In this document: positions 27,556 to 35,622 of the stretch, in pieces | How the letters are laid out: every line of letters begins with the position of its first letter | Numbering within the stretch: the first letter of the stretch is position 1 | NCBI RefSeq assembly: GCF_900105735.1 | Contig: NZ_LT629793.1 | Span: 310,001 to 374,000 of the forward strand | Direction: 5' to 3' | DNA: 64,000 nucleotides | From: Pseudomonas yamanorum | GTDB lineage: Bacteria; Pseudomonadota; Gammaproteobacteria; Pseudomonadales; Pseudomonadaceae | Program-made: the position numbers and the translations under genes | Notes under the pieces: model-generated | Told to the model about the DNA's origin: nothing | The model's input: the letters and a program-made list of their open reading frames with translations, nothing else | Databases searched by the model: none

Positions 27556-27996
27556 ATGAGTCAGGCTTTGAGCATGTTCAACAGTGTCGGTCCCGAAGCG
27601 TTCAGCAAACTGGCGTGCCAGATGGCGCCCTACTTCAGCACGATCAATCCGTTGATGACCCAGTTGCGGCCGGGGTTTGCCTCGGTGGAAGTGCCGTTCA
27701 GCAAGGCTATTACCAACCACCTGGGCACGGTGCACGCCATTGCCATGTGCAACGCTGCGGAGTTGGCGGCGGGCACCATGACGGACGTTTCTGTGCCGGC
27801 GGGTGCGCGGTGGATTCCCAAGGGGATGACGGTGGAGTATCTGGCCAAGGCCAAGAGCAGCGTGACGGCGACGGCCAATGGTGAGGGGATTGATTGGCAA
27901 ACGGCGGGTGACAAGGTGGTGCCGGTGGAGATGCTGGATGCGGAGGGGAAATTGGTGTTTACCGCGCGGATTACCATGAATGTGAAATTGGGGTGA
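27556..27996 (+). CDS. Hotdog-fold thioesterase-like protein (DUF4442)
   Basis: A 146-residue protein with hotdog-fold features: RPGFASVEVPFSKAITNHLG (strand plus the Asn-His-Leu-Gly helix start), then HAIAMCNAAELAAGTM and VEYLAKAKSSVTATANGE. Families of this type are acyl-CoA thioesterases or related YiiD/DUF4442 proteins; the substrate is unknown. GAGG sits seven bases before the ATG. It is divergent from the TetR gene and almost certainly its target. Confidence 0.82.
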   Translation: MSQALSMFNSVGPEAFSKLACQMAPYFSTINPLMTQLRPGFASVEVPFSKAITNHLGTVHAIAMCNAAELAAGTMTDVSVPAGARWIPKGMTVEYLAKAKSSVTATANGEGIDWQTAGDKVVPVEMLDAEGKLVFTARITMNVKLG

Positions 27997-28015
27997 GTGT
28001 GTTGGGGATTGGGGG

Positions 28016-28827
28016 TATATCCGTTATTTAGGTAACGGCCGCCTATGGTTCCGCTCTTACAGCGGCTCACTTTTGAAGAGCGCAAAAGTAAGCAAAACGC
28101 TCTTGCCCCACCACTCGGCACCTCGCCTAGGCTCGGTGTGCCCTCACTCCGGCTTTGGACCGTGGGCCGCCGTCATGGGCCATCCTTGGCCCAGGACGGC
28201 TAACCCGGCGTCCTGCCGGGTTACCCACGCTCCAAAGCCTGCGTTCGGCCAGCGTGGTTTAATGGGGCGCCTAAGATCAAGATCAAAAGCAGAGCACAGC
28301 GGCCTACCGGCCGGCTTGAGTGTAGTGAAGCAAAGGCACAAGCCAAATCAAAAGCGGGCACAGTCAAATGTGGGAGCTGGCTTGCCTGCGATTGGATCGC
28401 CTCGGTGCATCTGGAAGACCGAGGTGTCTGCCTCGCAGGCAAGCCAGCTCCCACAGAAAAGCAGAGCTGCATCAGCTTCAGATTTGGCTTTCGCTCTGGT
28501 CTTTGCCTTTGCTTTTAACACTCAAGCCGGCCGGTAGGCCGCTGTGCTCTTGATCTGCTTTTGATTTTGATCTGACTGCCCCAATAAGCCCGAGGCCGAA
28601 CGCAGGTATTGCGGAGCGGGTAAACCGGCAGGACGCCGGTTTAGCCGCGCCGGGCCATGGATGGCCCGTCGCGGCGGCCCGCGGAGCAATGCCGGAGTGA
28701 GGGAACACCGAGCCTAGGCGAGGTGCCGACAGGCGGGGCAGAGCCCTTTGCTTACTTTGGGGCTTTTCCAAAGTGAGCCGCTGTAAGAGCGGAACCATAA
28801 GCGGCCGTTACCTAAATAACGGATATA
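28016..28827. repeat. Large near-palindromic repeat element with a nested REP palindrome
   Basis: This 844-bp gap between genes holds an 812-bp inverted structure. The outer 27 bp at each end (28016-28042 and 28801-28827) are perfect reverse complements, and the match continues inward through many segments: tggttccgctcttacagcgg, cacctcgcctaggctcggtg, agcacagcggcctaccggcc and others, with small insertions. At the centre lies a perfect 23-bp palindrome (28369-28391 with 28433-28455) of the REP type. Small open frames inside are low-complexity and differ between arms, so I call no gene. The type looks like a dispersed fluorescens-group intergenic repeat. Confidence 0.85.
28369..28455. repeat. 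REP-type palindrome inside the large element
   Basis: Perfect 23-bp arms beginning tgtgggagctggcttgcctg at 28369 and ending at 28455 on the other side, with a 41-bp spacer that itself contains an imperfect repeat (cctcggtgc / gaccgaggtg). It marks the centre of the 812-bp structure. Confidence 0.85.
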
Positions 28828-28839
28828 CACCCAAAAAAA

Positions 28840-30042
28840 CTACCCCCCACAATTCCCACCAATCACCTCCCCCGCAAACGCCCTACGCACAAACGGCGTC
28901 GAGTCCACGAGCGAACCATTGACCGTCGCAGAATGATCAAGCTCAGGATAAAAATGCCATTCGATCCGATCCCCCGCCTTGCACGCACCCCTGACAAGCG
29001 CCTTTTGCCCCGGCACAAACACATCCCGATCCTGCCCCCCCGTACCGATGAACACCGGAATATCCGTCTTCAACGTCGGATACGCCGACTCACGATAAAC
29101 CCTGTCGAGTGCCGCTTTCGGCGAACGCTTGAAGCTGTCATTGAAGCTGAGCCCATCAGCCATTACCCGCTGCTCTATGACATGCAAGCAATCACGCTGA
29201 CTGATCTCAAACGCCGGCATCCCACGCTCGCTCAAGTAGTCGGCAGCCACGAACGAAGGATCAAACAAAGTGGCTGTACTCAGCCGCAGCAGGTTGTAGG
29301 CAAAGGTCGGCACCACCGAACTGCGTGCCTTTTCCACCTCGGCACTGTCACCCGTTTTATGGGCAGCCGCGTAAGGTGTACCGGTCGCCACCACCCCCAC
29401 AATATCCAACTCGGGCGCATAGTCTTTCGCATAGACCGCCGTGGCAAACGCAGCACGGCCGCCCTGAGACTGCCCGAACACCACCACCCGCTTGGAGAGT
29501 TCGAAATCACCCGCCATCACCGCACGAATGCTGTCGAGCACACCATAAGCGAGCGGACTGGTCAGCCCATACGGATGCAGGCCAGGTGTCCCAAGCCCTT
29601 GGTAATCAGTGGCGACGATGGCGTAGCCCTGGGCCAGCCAATAATTGAGATACCGCGTATCTCGCGGGCTGCGCCCGGCGAACGATGGCGCGCAGATATC
29701 GGCGCTGCCCACCGTGCCGTGGGCCCACGCCATCAACGGCCAACCACCCACCGGCGGTGTGCCCTTGGGCAGGAACAGCGCACCGGAAACGACAATCCGC
29801 TTGCGGGCATCGAGACCGTCGGTGGAGGTGTACAAAATACGGATGTTCTGCCCTGCATCGGCCAGGCTTTGCTGGCCGGTCAACGGCTCGCTGCGCAGCA
29901 TCTGCCCGGGTGAGGCAGGCAGCTTGTCGGTCCAGGTATAAAACGCGGGAACAGCACCATCACCGACAAACGTTTGCTCAGCACTCACACCACTGCATCC
30001 GGCAAGCAACATCGCCAGCGCAAGCGATAACCGTCGCGACAT
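28840..30042 (-). CDS. Secretory-lipase-like alpha/beta hydrolase lipoprotein
   Basis: A 400-residue exported hydrolase. The signal [18 protein letters not shown] carries a lipobox (LLAGC), predicting a lipid-anchored periplasmic or outer-membrane protein. The nucleophile elbow is GQSQGGRAAFA; the oxyanion region is MAWAHGTVG; a C-terminal PELDHSATV gives the likely His. This matches the secretory lipase (LIP) family known from fungi and actinobacteria. The start overlaps the stop of nudK (TGATG), so the two are cotranscribed and coupled. The substrate, probably an ester or lipid, is unknown. Confidence 0.85.
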   Translation of the reverse strand: MSRRLSLALAMLLAGCSGVSAEQTFVGDGAVPAFYTWTDKLPASPGQMLRSEPLTGQQSLADAGQNIRILYTSTDGLDARKRIVVSGALFLPKGTPPVGGWPLMAWAHGTVGSADICAPSFAGRSPRDTRYLNYWLAQGYAIVATDYQGLGTPGLHPYGLTSPLAYGVLDSIRAVMAGDFELSKRVVVFGQSQGGRAAFATAVYAKDYAPELDIVGVVATGTPYAAAHKTGDSAEVEKARSSVVPTFAYNLLRLSTATLFDPSFVAADYLSERGMPAFEISQRDCLHVIEQRVMADGLSFNDSFKRSPKAALDRVYRESAYPTLKTDIPVFIGTGGQDRDVFVPGQKALVRGACKAGDRIEWHFYPELDHSATVNGSLVDSTPFVRRAFAGEVIGGNCGG

Positions 30043-30629
30043 CACCAGCCCTCTTTCAACATCCGCAATTCCAGGTACTGCAACAGCATGATGGTCTTGC
30101 CATCGACGATCTCGGCACTTTCTACCATGGCCAGAGCCGCCTCAAATCCCAACTCCAGCACTTCGATATCCTCGCCCTCATCTTCCAGCCCGCCGCCATC
30201 ACTGACCCGATCACCGGGCTGATATTCGCCGATGAAAAAGTGAATGCGCTCGGTCACCGAACCCGGGCTCATGAAGGCCGAATAGATCTTTTCTACATGC
30301 CCCACACGGTAGCCCGTCTCTTCTTCCGCTTCCAGGCGAATACGTTCCTCGGGGCTGGCGTTGTCGAGCAGGCCAGCGGCGGATTCGATAAGGTAGCCGT
30401 GGTAGCCATTAACGAAGGTCGGCATGCGGAACTGGCGAATCAGCAACACCGTGCGCCGTTCGCGGTTGTACAGCAGGATGGTCGCGCCATTGCCCCTGTC
30501 ATAGATTTCGCGGGTCTGGGACTGCCAGCTGCCATCGCGGCGGCGCAGGTCGAAGGTGTATTTTTTCAGCACATACCAGTTATCCGAGAGCAACTCTTCG
30601 GCGTGGATACGAACGGGGCTGTTTTCCAT
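30042..30629 (-). CDS. nudK: GDP-mannose pyrophosphatase (Nudix hydrolase)
   Basis: A 195-residue Nudix enzyme. The Nudix box [20 protein letters not shown] followed by TGYRVG closely follows E. coli NudK, and [16 protein letters not shown] is also typical. NudK hydrolyses GDP-mannose and other nucleotide sugars. The frame is open to 30671, but the ATG at 30629 gives the normal length. It is divergent from a DeoR-type regulator, with repeated CGTGCA motifs between the genes, and is coupled to the lipase-like gene downstream. Confidence 0.9.
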   Translation of the reverse strand: MENSPVRIHAEELLSDNWYVLKKYTFDLRRRDGSWQSQTREIYDRGNGATILLYNRERRTVLLIRQFRMPTFVNGYHGYLIESAAGLLDNASPEERIRLEAEEETGYRVGHVEKIYSAFMSPGSVTERIHFFIGEYQPGDRVSDGGGLEDEGEDIEVLELGFEAALAMVESAEIVDGKTIMLLQYLELRMLKEGW

Positions 30630-30664
30630 GGCGGGGCCTTTTTGTCTTGTGTTATTCAGCATGT

Positions 30665-30700
30665 CGTGCAAAATCGTGCACAGTCAAGAAAAAACGTGCA
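30665..30700. promoter_or_regulatory. Phased CGTGCA direct repeats, probable DeoR operator
   Basis: CGTGCA occurs at 30665-30670, 30675-30680 and 30695-30700, spaced 10 and 20 bp, so all three face the same side of the helix. They lie between the divergent nudK and DeoR-type starts. Confidence 0.6.
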
Positions 30701-30711
30701 GGAAGCTACTG

Positions 30712-31467
30712 ATGCTGACCCAACAACGCAAACAACACCTGCTGGACACGCTGCACCGCGATGGCCGGCTGATTGCCAAGGAGTTGAGCCAGGCATTGGA
30801 GGTGTCCGAAGACACGATTCGCCGCGACCTGCGGGAAATGGCCAAGGAAGGTTTGCTGCTGCGGGTGCATGGCGGCGCCTTGCCGGCTTCGCCCGCGATG
30901 GCGGATTTTTCGGTACGGGAACACCTGGTGCCCGAGGAAAAAATCGCCATTGGCCGCGCGGCAGCACAACTTGTGCAGCCCGGCCAGGTGGTGTTTATCG
31001 ATGGCGGTACCACGTGCCTGCAACTGGTCCATCACTTGCCGGCGGACCTCAGCGCCACCGTGGTCACCCACAGCCCGTCGATTGCCATGGCCTTGGTGGA
31101 TCATCCGCAGATTGAAGTGATCATGCTCGGCGGCCGGCTGTTTCGCCATTCACTGGTGGGGGTTGGCGCGGCCACGCTGGAGGCCATCGGCCGAGTAAAC
31201 GCCGACCTGTATTTCATGGGGGTGTGCAGTGTGCACCCGAGTGCCGGCCTGTCTACCGGCGATTATGAAGAGGCGGTGGTGAAGCGCGCGCTGTGCCACG
31301 CCGCAGCTGAAACCATCGTGCTGGCCACCTCGGAAAAGCTCAACACCGCATCGCCCTACCAAGTGGTGGAGCTGGCCCATGCCAGCGCGATCGTCGCATT
31401 GGCCAGTACGCCGCAGGCACTGCTGCAACCCTATGAGGCCCAAGGGCTGACGCTTTATCTTGCGTGA
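30712..31467 (+). CDS. DeoR-family transcriptional regulator
   Basis: A 251-residue regulator. The N-terminal HTH is visible as LDTLHRDGRLIAKELSQALE and VSEDTIRRDLREMAKEGLLL, followed by the family mark RVHGGALP. The C-terminal DeoRC sensor domain has FIDGGTTCLQLVHHLP and the phosphosugar-binding type patterns GGRLF and YFMGVCSVHPSAGLSTGDYE. The ATG at 30712 has AGGAAG upstream; the longer open frame begins inside nudK. The ligand is unknown, but context (nudK) would allow a sugar phosphate. Confidence 0.92.
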   Translation: MLTQQRKQHLLDTLHRDGRLIAKELSQALEVSEDTIRRDLREMAKEGLLLRVHGGALPASPAMADFSVREHLVPEEKIAIGRAAAQLVQPGQVVFIDGGTTCLQLVHHLPADLSATVVTHSPSIAMALVDHPQIEVIMLGGRLFRHSLVGVGAATLEAIGRVNADLYFMGVCSVHPSAGLSTGDYEEAVVKRALCHAAAETIVLATSEKLNTASPYQVVELAHASAIVALASTPQALLQPYEAQGLTLYLA

Positions 31468-31470
31468 CCT

Positions 31471-32316
31471 TCAACTCTCCTTGATGGCCTCCCATGATGC
31501 GGCGACTTGCGTAGCGTCCGAGGCTTGGACCCGCGCCAGGTCAACCGGATACTCGACATGCGGATTCTCAGCGAAACGCGTGGCGGTGAACTGGCCGTTA
31601 CTGGCCCGCAGGATATAACCGCTGTCCAGGCACAACGCAGAAGCCAGGAAGATCACCCCGGGGGTTACCCACTCCGGCTTGAGGTTGTGCGGCTCGCCGC
31701 TCACGCCCCACATGCGGGTCTTGGCTACCGGCGAGATGGCATTGACCAGGATTCCATCCTCGGCCCCTTCCCCACTCAATGCATTCATGATCCCCAATTG
31801 CGCCATCTTGCCGGCGCTGTAGGCCACGAGTCCCGGCTGGGCATAGTGTGTGTACATCGCACGGTCAGAGGTGGTCAGCACGATGCGCGGTGCGATGGAT
31901 TGCTGGAGATGCCGCCAGGCGTGTTTGCACAGCCAGATCGGTGCGTAGACATTGATGTCCATTGCCCGTCGGATAAACGCCGCGTCGGCGGCCTCGATCG
32001 GTTGATAGCCGACCCAGCCGGCATTGTGGATCAGGATATCGAGCTGCCCGAAATGGGTGATGGCGCACTCGATCAGGTCTTGGCAGCCAGCTTCACCGGA
32101 CAGGTCACCCACGTGACTAACCACCTGCAGACCTTCACGTTGAAGCGCCAGCGCAGCCGCCTGGACCACCTGTGGGTCCACACCATCACCGAGGGTGTCC
32201 GCGCCGATATCACTGATCACCACCTGCGCGCCGAGGCGCGCCAACTCACGCGCATAGCTGAAGCCCAAGCCTCGGGCGGCACCGGTCACGATTGCGGTTT
32301 TACCTGTAAAGTCCAT
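31471..32316 (-). CDS. Short-chain dehydrogenase/reductase
   Basis: A 281-residue SDR. TGAARGLGFS near the N-terminus binds the nucleotide, and the following Asp in VVISDIGAD suggests NAD(H). IHNAGWVG and the catalytic YSAGK are present. It belongs near the 'FabG-like, hydroxysteroid/peroxisomal' type SDRs that carry a VTPGVIFLASALCLDSGYIL tail. It is divergent from a LysR regulator 132 bp away, the likely controller. The ATG at 32316 is the standard start; the upstream extension is intergenic. Confidence 0.9.
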   Translation of the reverse strand: MDFTGKTAIVTGAARGLGFSYARELARLGAQVVISDIGADTLGDGVDPQVVQAAALALQREGLQVVSHVGDLSGEAGCQDLIECAITHFGQLDILIHNAGWVGYQPIEAADAAFIRRAMDINVYAPIWLCKHAWRHLQQSIAPRIVLTTSDRAMYTHYAQPGLVAYSAGKMAQLGIMNALSGEGAEDGILVNAISPVAKTRMWGVSGEPHNLKPEWVTPGVIFLASALCLDSGYILRASNGQFTATRFAENPHVEYPVDLARVQASDATQVAASWEAIKES

Positions 32317-32448
32317 CGTTGCGTTCTCCTGATAGGCACTCCACCCTAACAACCCGAGGCCACCCTGTTTAATACTGAAAAACAGCGATGTTGATACCCC
32401 GGACGTATCAAGCCCCACAGGCTCCATCTACCTGAAGGATCAGCCCTG

Positions 32449-33336
32449 ATGATCGAAACCCGCCTGCTGCGCCAGTTCGTTGCCGTTGCCGAGGAGCTGC
32501 ACTTTCACAAGGCTGCGCTGCGCCTGCATATGGCGCAGCCCGCGTTGAGCCAGGCGATCAATCGCCTGGAACAGAAGTTGGGGTTTGCACTGCTGGAGCG
32601 TGACCGACGCGGTGTGCGGCGGCTGCCGGCCGGGGCAGCGTTTCTTCAGACGGCCTACACCGTCCTCGGGCAATTGCAGCAAGGCGTCGAACACGCCCGG
32701 CAGGTGTCTCAGGGAGTCGCCGGCACCCTCACCATCACCTCGGTGTCGATTGCCGGTTATCCCTGGCTGCTGGATGCCCTCAAGCAGTTTCGCCAGGCGT
32801 TTCCCAAGGTGCAGCTGGTGATCAAGGAAATGCCCTCCGCCAGCCAGGCGAAAGCTCTGATAACGGGTGAGGCCGATATCGCCTTTTTGCGCCGTCTGCC
32901 GGGTCTGGCGGATCACATCGAGTCCCGGCTATTACTGGATGAACCGATTCTGATGGCGCTGCCCGTGGACCATCCCGATGCCGGCAACGCCGCTATCGAG
33001 CTGAAGGATTTCGCCGATGCCGACTTTGTGTTCACCCCACAGGTATTGGGCAGCGGCTATCACCACCAGTTGATCGTCTTGTGCGAGGCCGCAGGCTTCT
33101 ATCCGCGCGTGGTCCAGGAAGCCGATCAATTGCACACCCTGATTGGCCTGGTGGCGTGCGGGTTTGGGGTGGCACTGGTACCAGAGTCGATTGCCCGTTC
33201 GATCACCGGTGACAAAGTTGTGTTTGTTCCCCTCTCCGTGTCGCCTTCCACCATCGGGCTCTACCTCAATTGGAGCACCGACAATCCCTCGCCATTACCC
33301 GGACACTTCTTCTCGGTACTGGAAGCAACCCTGTAA
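32449..33336 (+). CDS. LysR-family transcriptional regulator
   Basis: A 295-residue LTTR beginning MIETRLLRQFVAVAEELHFH with the HTH AALRLHMAQPALSQAINRLE. The effector domain carries GTLTITSVSIAGYPWLLDAL and GFGVALVPESIARSI. The CatR/BenM-like 'HFHKAALRLHMAQPALSQ' pattern places it with regulators of aromatic or small-acid catabolism. It is divergent from the SDR at 31471-32316. Confidence 0.92.
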   Translation: MIETRLLRQFVAVAEELHFHKAALRLHMAQPALSQAINRLEQKLGFALLERDRRGVRRLPAGAAFLQTAYTVLGQLQQGVEHARQVSQGVAGTLTITSVSIAGYPWLLDALKQFRQAFPKVQLVIKEMPSASQAKALITGEADIAFLRRLPGLADHIESRLLLDEPILMALPVDHPDAGNAAIELKDFADADFVFTPQVLGSGYHHQLIVLCEAAGFYPRVVQEADQLHTLIGLVACGFGVALVPESIARSITGDKVVFVPLSVSPSTIGLYLNWSTDNPSPLPGHFFSVLEATL

Positions 33337-33434
33337 TACTTTGCAAGCAATGCCCGATGACGGCTGTCTAAATATTTCCTGCACAGCCAAGGCATCTGTT
33401 AAAACCCGTGCTTTGCCTCTGTCCTGGAACCTTC

Positions 33435-34376
33435 ATGTCTTCACGTTTCCTGTCCCGCCTCGGCTTGCGCTGGTTTCCCCTGCTGTGCATGGCGGCCTTG
33501 ATCATCGGCCTGCCCGTGGGGTGCGCGGTGCTGCAACACAAGGAGCGCGAACTGCTGTTTCGCGTCGAGCCGGGCACAGCCAGTTGGTACAGCGGGTTGC
33601 CGCGTGATGTGCAGGAGTTCGACCTGAAACCCGCAAGTTTCAAGTCCGGGCAAAATATTCACGGCTGGTGGTGGCCGGCGGCGCAGAAGGACGCCCCGGC
33701 GATTCTCTATTTGCACGGCGTACGCTGGAACCTCACCGGCCAGCTGTTTCGCATCGAACAACTGCGGGCCCTGGGCTTCTCGGTACTGGCCATCGACTAT
33801 CGCGGCTTCGGCCAGAGCCGGGGTGACCTGCCTTCGGAAACCAGCGTGTACGAAGACGCGCGCATTGCCTGGGAACGCTTCCAGGTGCTGCAACCCGACC
33901 CCGCCAAACGCCTCATATACGGGCACTCCCTGGGTGGCGCTGTGGCCATCGACCTGGCGGCAGAGCTGGGCAAGCAGGCCGCGGATAACCATGTGCCGCC
34001 CCCGGTGCGCGGGCTGGTAATCGAATCCACCTTCACCTCCCTGGCAGATGTAGCCACGGCGGTGGCCAATACTTCATTGCCGGTGCGCTGGCTGCTGTCA
34101 CAGAAGTTCGATTCCATCGACAAGATCGCCGATATCCACATGCCGCTGCTGGTGGTCCACGGACTCGCCGATGCCTTTGTGCCACCGCGCTTCAGTCAGC
34201 AATTGTTTGATGCCGCGCAAGAGCCCAAGCACCTGTTGCTGGTGCCCGGCGCTACTCATAACGACAGCATGCGGCTGGCTGGGCGCAACTATCGCCAGGC
34301 CCTGGATAGCCTGATGCAATCGAAGCGCCCAACCCAAGTGGCCGGTCCCTCTACCGGGCGCCCGAACGACTCTTAA
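33435..34376 (+). CDS. Membrane-anchored alpha/beta hydrolase
   Basis: A 313-residue hydrolase of the YfhR/serine aminopeptidase type. One N-terminal hydrophobic segment (WFPLLCMAALIIGLPVGCAV, about 13-32) anchors or exports it; the LPVGC is only a poor lipobox. The fold shows AILYLHGVRWNL (oxyanion), IDYRGFGQSRGDLPSE, the nucleophile elbow YGHSLGGAVA, VVHGLADAFVP (acid) and GATHNDS (His). The substrate is unknown. A GGCACCGG...CCGGTGCC hairpin follows. Confidence 0.87.
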   Translation: MSSRFLSRLGLRWFPLLCMAALIIGLPVGCAVLQHKERELLFRVEPGTASWYSGLPRDVQEFDLKPASFKSGQNIHGWWWPAAQKDAPAILYLHGVRWNLTGQLFRIEQLRALGFSVLAIDYRGFGQSRGDLPSETSVYEDARIAWERFQVLQPDPAKRLIYGHSLGGAVAIDLAAELGKQAADNHVPPPVRGLVIESTFTSLADVATAVANTSLPVRWLLSQKFDSIDKIADIHMPLLVVHGLADAFVPPRFSQQLFDAAQEPKHLLLVPGATHNDSMRLAGRNYRQALDSLMQSKRPTQVAGPSTGRPNDS

Positions 34377-34387
34377 ATCTGCATTTC

Positions 34388-34408
34388 GGCACCGGTTTCG
34401 CCGGTGCC
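34388..34408 (+). terminator. Hairpin after the alpha/beta hydrolase
   Basis: An 8-bp perfect stem (34388-34395 with 34401-34408) with a 5-base loop lies 11 bp past the stop codon. No T-run follows, so strength is uncertain. Confidence 0.5.
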
Positions 34409-34787
34409 TGTCAAGGCGCAAAGCCTGCCCATACTGGCCACAAACAGCGACTGATCAAATATTAACCGCCGGTTAAATCGCCATACCCGCCGGGCTCAAG
34501 GGAAGTTATCCACAGAGATACCCACGGTTTTCGTGGACAACTCTTTTTACTTTTTTACGATTTTTTTGCTCAGTGATGCCCTGCTGGAAAGCTTCACGGC
34601 AGCTAAAACTCCTGCATCAGCCCGCTGACCGAAACACGGCACTGGGTACCGAGCACGTTCATGATCCTGTGTGGTTTGGTCATGATTTTCAGCACATTCG
34701 ACAGGGCGTCGGAGGGACACAGCCACCCATTGCGTTTCCGCCGAATGCTGATTAATCTCGCACAAACACGCATTAACGAGCACAAAC
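34409..34787. other. AT-rich leader without a gene
   Basis: No credible open frame is seen on either strand. It contains a TTATCCACAG stretch near 34506, several T-runs (34543-34569) and operator-like repeats close to the next gene (separate entry). The length suggests a complex promoter or a remnant region; I see no RNA gene. Confidence 0.4.
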
Positions 34788-34797
34788 ATGCATAACA
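34757..34797. promoter_or_regulatory. 20-bp direct repeat overlapping a DeoR start, probable autoregulatory operator
   Basis: GCACAAACACGCATTAAC (34760-34777) is repeated 20 bp later as GCACAAACATGCATAAC (34780-34796). The second copy covers the ATG at 34788. A related CGAGCACGTTCATG lies at 34650-34663. The 20-bp period recalls the other DeoR gene at 30712. Confidence 0.5.
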
Positions 34798-35576
34798 CCC
34801 ATGCCGCCGTCGACCTGCCCTCCCTGCGCAAACAAAAAATCCTGTTGCTGCTGGAGCGCGACGGCAAGGTCACCGCCTCGGAACTGGTGGAACATTTCGC
34901 TGTTTCCCAGGACACCATTCGCCGCGACCTCGGCGAACTTGCCTCCGCAGGTTTACTGCAACGCGTGCATGGCGGCGCCCTGCCGCGACCGAAGGACACC
35001 GGCAAGGACTTCTTCACCCGGTTCGGCGAAACCACCGCGACCAAACGCCACCTGGCGCAACTCGCCGCTGATCGCGTGGAAGACGGCCAAATCGTGCTGT
35101 TCGACTCCGGTACCACCACCCTGCAAATCGCCCAGTCCTTGCCGCACTCCATCAAGCTGACCGCCGTCACCCACTCACCGATGATTGCTATCGCGTTGTC
35201 CGAGCACCCCAATGTGACGGTGATCCTCGCTGGAGGCCAACTCAACCCGGTGACCATGGCGGCCAGCGGACACGAGGCGTTGCGGCTGATCCAGGGCATC
35301 AAGGCCGACCTGTTGTTCACGGGTGTATGCGCCCTGCATCCACAGGTCGGCATCAGCTCGCTGCACTTTGAGGAGGTGGCGGTAAAACAAGCTATGCTCG
35401 ACAGCGCCTCCCACGTGGTGGCCGTCACCCTGGCCGACAAACTGGGCGCCGTGGAGCCATTTGTGGTGGCACCGTGCAGTCGCATCCATACCCTGATTAC
35501 CGAGTGGCATGTGCCGCCGGGCAGCGTCGAGGCTTATGAATGCCTGGGGCTGGAGGTGATGCAAGTGGATGCCTGA
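34788..35576 (+). CDS. DeoR-family transcriptional regulator
   Basis: A 262-residue DeoR protein. HTH: LRKQKILLLLERDGKVTASE, LVEHFAVSQDTIRRDLGELA, then LLQRVHGGALPRP. The DeoRC domain carries LFDSGTTTLQIAQSLP and DLLFTGVCALHPQVGISSLH. It is a paralogue of the regulator at 30712. The gene 46 bp downstream encodes a D-2-hydroxyacid dehydrogenase on the same strand, a possible target or partner. The start codon lies in a repeated sequence likely to be its own operator; no good ribosome site is seen. Confidence 0.9.
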   Translation: MHNTHAAVDLPSLRKQKILLLLERDGKVTASELVEHFAVSQDTIRRDLGELASAGLLQRVHGGALPRPKDTGKDFFTRFGETTATKRHLAQLAADRVEDGQIVLFDSGTTTLQIAQSLPHSIKLTAVTHSPMIAIALSEHPNVTVILAGGQLNPVTMAASGHEALRLIQGIKADLLFTGVCALHPQVGISSLHFEEVAVKQAMLDSASHVVAVTLADKLGAVEPFVVAPCSRIHTLITEWHVPPGSVEAYECLGLEVMQVDA

Positions 35577-35622
35577 CATGCCCCCCATAACAGCCCGATA
35601 GCCTTTGCAGAGGAGTATTCCG

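Noticed and set aside
28073..28798. Several small open frames inside the large palindrome
   Set aside because: They lie in repeat sequence, lack ribosome sites, and mirror frames appear in the inverted arm; none looks like a protein.
29685..31115. 476-codon plus-strand frame spanning the lipase-like, nudK and DeoR genes
   Set aside because: It crosses three well-supported genes in the wrong frame and carries no domain.
34500..34520. TTATCCACAG stretch considered as a DnaA box/origin
   Set aside because: A single box-like word without a cluster, dnaA or rpmH nearby is not evidence of an origin.
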